NCBI GenBank assembly: GCA_020634315.1
Contig: JACKBV010000010.1
Span: 62,001-126,000, forward strand
Direction of reading: 5' to 3'
DNA: 64,000 nt
Source: Ardenticatenaceae bacterium
Lineage (GTDB): Bacteria > Chloroflexota > Anaerolineae > Promineifilales > Promineifilaceae
Shown here piece after piece: positions 62,525 through 64,000 of the stretch. Each line of letters opens with the position of its first letter. Within the stretch, counting starts at the first letter, position 1. The translations under genes were made by a program, and so were the position numbers. The notes under the pieces were generated by a model. That model did not search any database and was not told where the DNA came from. It was given only the letters and a program-made list of their open reading frames with translations.

Positions 62525-62605
62525 TTACCGCTGACACCGGCAGACAGGTGTACTTACACAACACTGATTGAATTGAATGGCAAGGGTCGGGTTCAATTTT
62601 TGCAT
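62525..62605 (-). CDS. Small cysteine-rich peptide (26 aa), undescribed
   Basis: ATG 62605-62603 to TAA 62525. GGAGGT lies 9 bases upstream, a perfect ribosome binding site, and a promoter at 62687-62716 and terminators downstream frame the gene, so it looks expressed. The first 14 residues (MQKLNPTLAIQFNQ) are a plain leader-like stretch. The last 12 are CCVSTPVCRCQR with four Cys. Such a shape occurs in ribosomally made, modified peptides and in small metal-binding peptides. No maturation enzyme is adjacent. No family recognised. Confidence 0.55.
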   Translation of the reverse strand: MQKLNPTLAIQFNQCCVSTPVCRCQR

Positions 62606-62686
62606 CACGTAAGTACCTCCGTGTGTAATGTGATGAGTCATCACGCTACAGTAAATATGATTGGCTGCAAGAAGCAAACCGGAGTT

Positions 62687-62716
62687 AGTCTAGCATAGAC
62701 GCTGAGGATTGGTCAA
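62687..62716 (-). promoter_or_regulatory. Promoter of the small peptide gene
   Basis: On minus, TTGACC (62716-62711), 18-base spacer, TAGACT (62692-62687). The box pair is close to consensus and gives a leader of about 75 bases before the ATG at 62605. Confidence 0.6.
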
Positions 62717-62770
62717 GCAATTTCGGTTAAGATTGGGTTCTAAAGTTTCTCGATTTCCATGAAAGCATGC

Positions 62771-64000
62771 TCAATTGAGTATGAGATCGGCAATCATAAT
62801 GAGAAAGACGCGCGGTTCCAGGTCGTTGTAGGTGGATTTGGGTGCTTCGGCCCAGGCGACAATTTCTTGCCCGTTTTCAATGCGTACCATGATGAAGCCC
62901 CAAATCTCTTTGCCATCGACGGTATAGCTGAAGTCGGCACGCTGCCAGAGGGTGCTGCCGAGGGCAAACTGGCGCGGAGTCTGGACAGTGAAGCCAGCGA
63001 CATCGCGCCCGGCATCGCGTACCAATGCCTCCAGCACTTCGCTGATGGGGCGGGTGGCAGGTTGGGCACGCAGGGCGACAAATGTGTCACGGTCGGCGCT
63101 GAAGCGCTGCCAGGCGTTGAAGGGTTGGTAGATGAAGTCGGTTGGCTTGGGGATGGTGAAGGCGGTGGCGTTGAAGCTGGCCCATTGCCCCGGTTGCAGG
63201 CCAAAACTGGCTCCGCTGAACTGCCAGGAGGTGATGAGATTGGTAACGGCCGTTACCGTTTCCGCCTCATCCGCTTCCAGTCCATCTATATCCACCACAA
63301 AGCCCGTTTTGTCGTGGACAAAGGTGAAAAAGATGCCCGTGTGCGGCGCACCATTGGCGTCGTCATAGCCATAGGCAGTGCGTAAACCACGCATCTCGGC
63401 GACGGCGATTTCTTCGGCAAACAAAATATCTACGGCCCCAAAGCGAAAGAGCGCTTCGTCTTTGAGCGTTTGGGGGGTGACATCGCGGTTCAAATTGGGG
63501 TAAGCGGTGATTTGCAGGTGAGTGCTGCCGCTGTGGTTGCTGCTGTAGAGCAATGTGCCACTGTAAACAGGCGTGTACCACTCATTGGGATAGAGAAATT
63601 GAAAGCCGAGGTATGGGTCGAGATAAGCTTGCCAGCCTGGAACGGTGTCGGCATTGGCGATGGTGAGATCGGTGAAGGTGCGGGCCTCGTCCCCGGCGCT
63701 GTTGCTGGCGGCGAAGCCGAGAAAATAGCTGCCATCAGAGAGGGGACGCCAATCAAAGTAGAGACGGCCGTTTTCGTCAAAAAACAAGCTGCCACCGGCC
63801 TGCTGCACAATATTGTCATTGCCATCCAGATAAAATTCGTCTACCTGGAACTCGTCACCGGGCTGGGGCATGATTTCGGCAACGGCCGTTACATCATCGC
63901 CTGTGCTGCTGCCCCAAATACGCACAAGTTCGCCCTGCCGGTGGTCAAAAACGAGGCTGGCGGGCTGGTAAACGCCGGCGGCAGCACGGCGGAACTGCCC
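62771..64000 (-). CDS. Large protein of unknown function (partial, N-terminus outside window)
   Basis: 409 residues are visible and the frame is open to the window edge; the apparent GTG start at 63925 is internal. Residues about 120-250 (YLDPYLGFQFLYPNEWYTP ... TGIFFTFVHDKTGFVVDI) resemble a PsbP/DUF1795-like fold found in lipoproteins and secreted proteins. A similar second copy appears at about 275-400. No membrane segment in this part. Probably extracytoplasmic. Confidence 0.6.
   Translation of the reverse strand, partial: GQFRRAAAGVYQPASLVFDHRQGELVRIWGSSTGDDVTAVAEIMPQPGDEFQVDEFYLDGNDNIVQQAGGSLFFDENGRLYFDWRPLSDGSYFLGFAASNSAGDEARTFTDLTIANADTVPGWQAYLDPYLGFQFLYPNEWYTPVYSGTLLYSSNHSGSTHLQITAYPNLNRDVTPQTLKDEALFRFGAVDILFAEEIAVAEMRGLRTAYGYDDANGAPHTGIFFTFVHDKTGFVVDIDGLEADEAETVTAVTNLITSWQFSGASFGLQPGQWASFNATAFTIPKPTDFIYQPFNAWQRFSADRDTFVALRAQPATRPISEVLEALVRDAGRDVAGFTVQTPRQFALGSTLWQRADFSYTVDGKEIWGFIMVRIENGQEIVAWAEAPKSTYNDLEPRVFLIMIADLILN

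Noticed and set aside
62177..62770. tRNA or known riboswitch in the gap
   Set aside because: No cloverleaf or known aptamer pattern; the hairpins are simple terminators flanking the small ORF.

Overview
The window looks like a chromosomal stretch of a free-living, heterotrophic member of Chloroflexota, most likely an Anaerolineae/Ardenticatenia-type lineage. This is inferred from gene content and protein style (large secreted proteins with short YLPI-type segments, RIO1-like kinase, Ycf45/R3H-type ATPase, ChlI/ChlD-like chelatase without photosynthesis genes), not from a marker gene. No rRNA, tRNA or CRISPR array was seen. The most striking property is the octamer palindrome ACGGCCGT, which I count by eye about 89 times, on average once per 0.7 kb and mostly inside genes, where one or two copies are expected by chance.

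Layout. 1-10.1 kb is housekeeping: a gene tail, a TGS/uridine-kinase-type nucleoside kinase, the convergent sdhCDAB succinate dehydrogenase operon, a GNAT-like protein, a Ycf45-like ATPase, tmk, an FmdB-type zinc ribbon and gmk. 10.1-17.8 kb carries a leader with attenuator-like RNA structure, a 1637-aa subtilase and a second secreted protein (DUF4397). 17.9-22.4 kb holds a membrane-anchored NACHT-like NTPase with HEAT repeats, a SpoU-type methyltransferase and dnaN. 22.4-24.5 kb is a ChlI/ChlD-like pair joined by an A9 run that looks like a -1 frameshift site. 24.7-31.2 kb has two tightly overlapping groups: GDPD-NUDIX-metallophosphoesterase on plus, and coaX with a lipoprotein solute-binding protein plus two soluble proteins on minus. 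31.5-33.2 kb is an AT-richer BY-kinase gene with its own strong promoter. It is followed by a 22-bp-period tandem repeat, a hydrolase, a CBS protein, a secreted glycosidase-like protein, a GNAT, a GAF protein and a DinB protein.

An IS630-type insertion (38820-40039, intact TA duplication, -1 frameshift transposase) lies exactly at the stop codon of a helix-hairpin-helix gene. From there to the end almost every gene is on the minus strand: a NatAB-like ABC exporter, another ABC-2 exporter, a heterodimeric ABC exporter pair, six GNAT acetyltransferases, an APH-like kinase, a SAM methyltransferase, a class-C beta-lactamase-like hydrolase, rsgA and RIO1. The mix resembles a detoxification or small-molecule modification neighbourhood. 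Near the right end a tiny cysteine-rich peptide gene (62525-62605) has its own promoter, a perfect ribosome binding site and terminators.

Non-coding DNA is unusually structured: a 66-bp double-hairpin element in two inverted copies, each abutting a ribosome binding site; an intergenic family of heptamer repeats (GGTAATC-like), one related tract being inside an ABC transporter gene; and two tandem arrays of 21-22 bp period.
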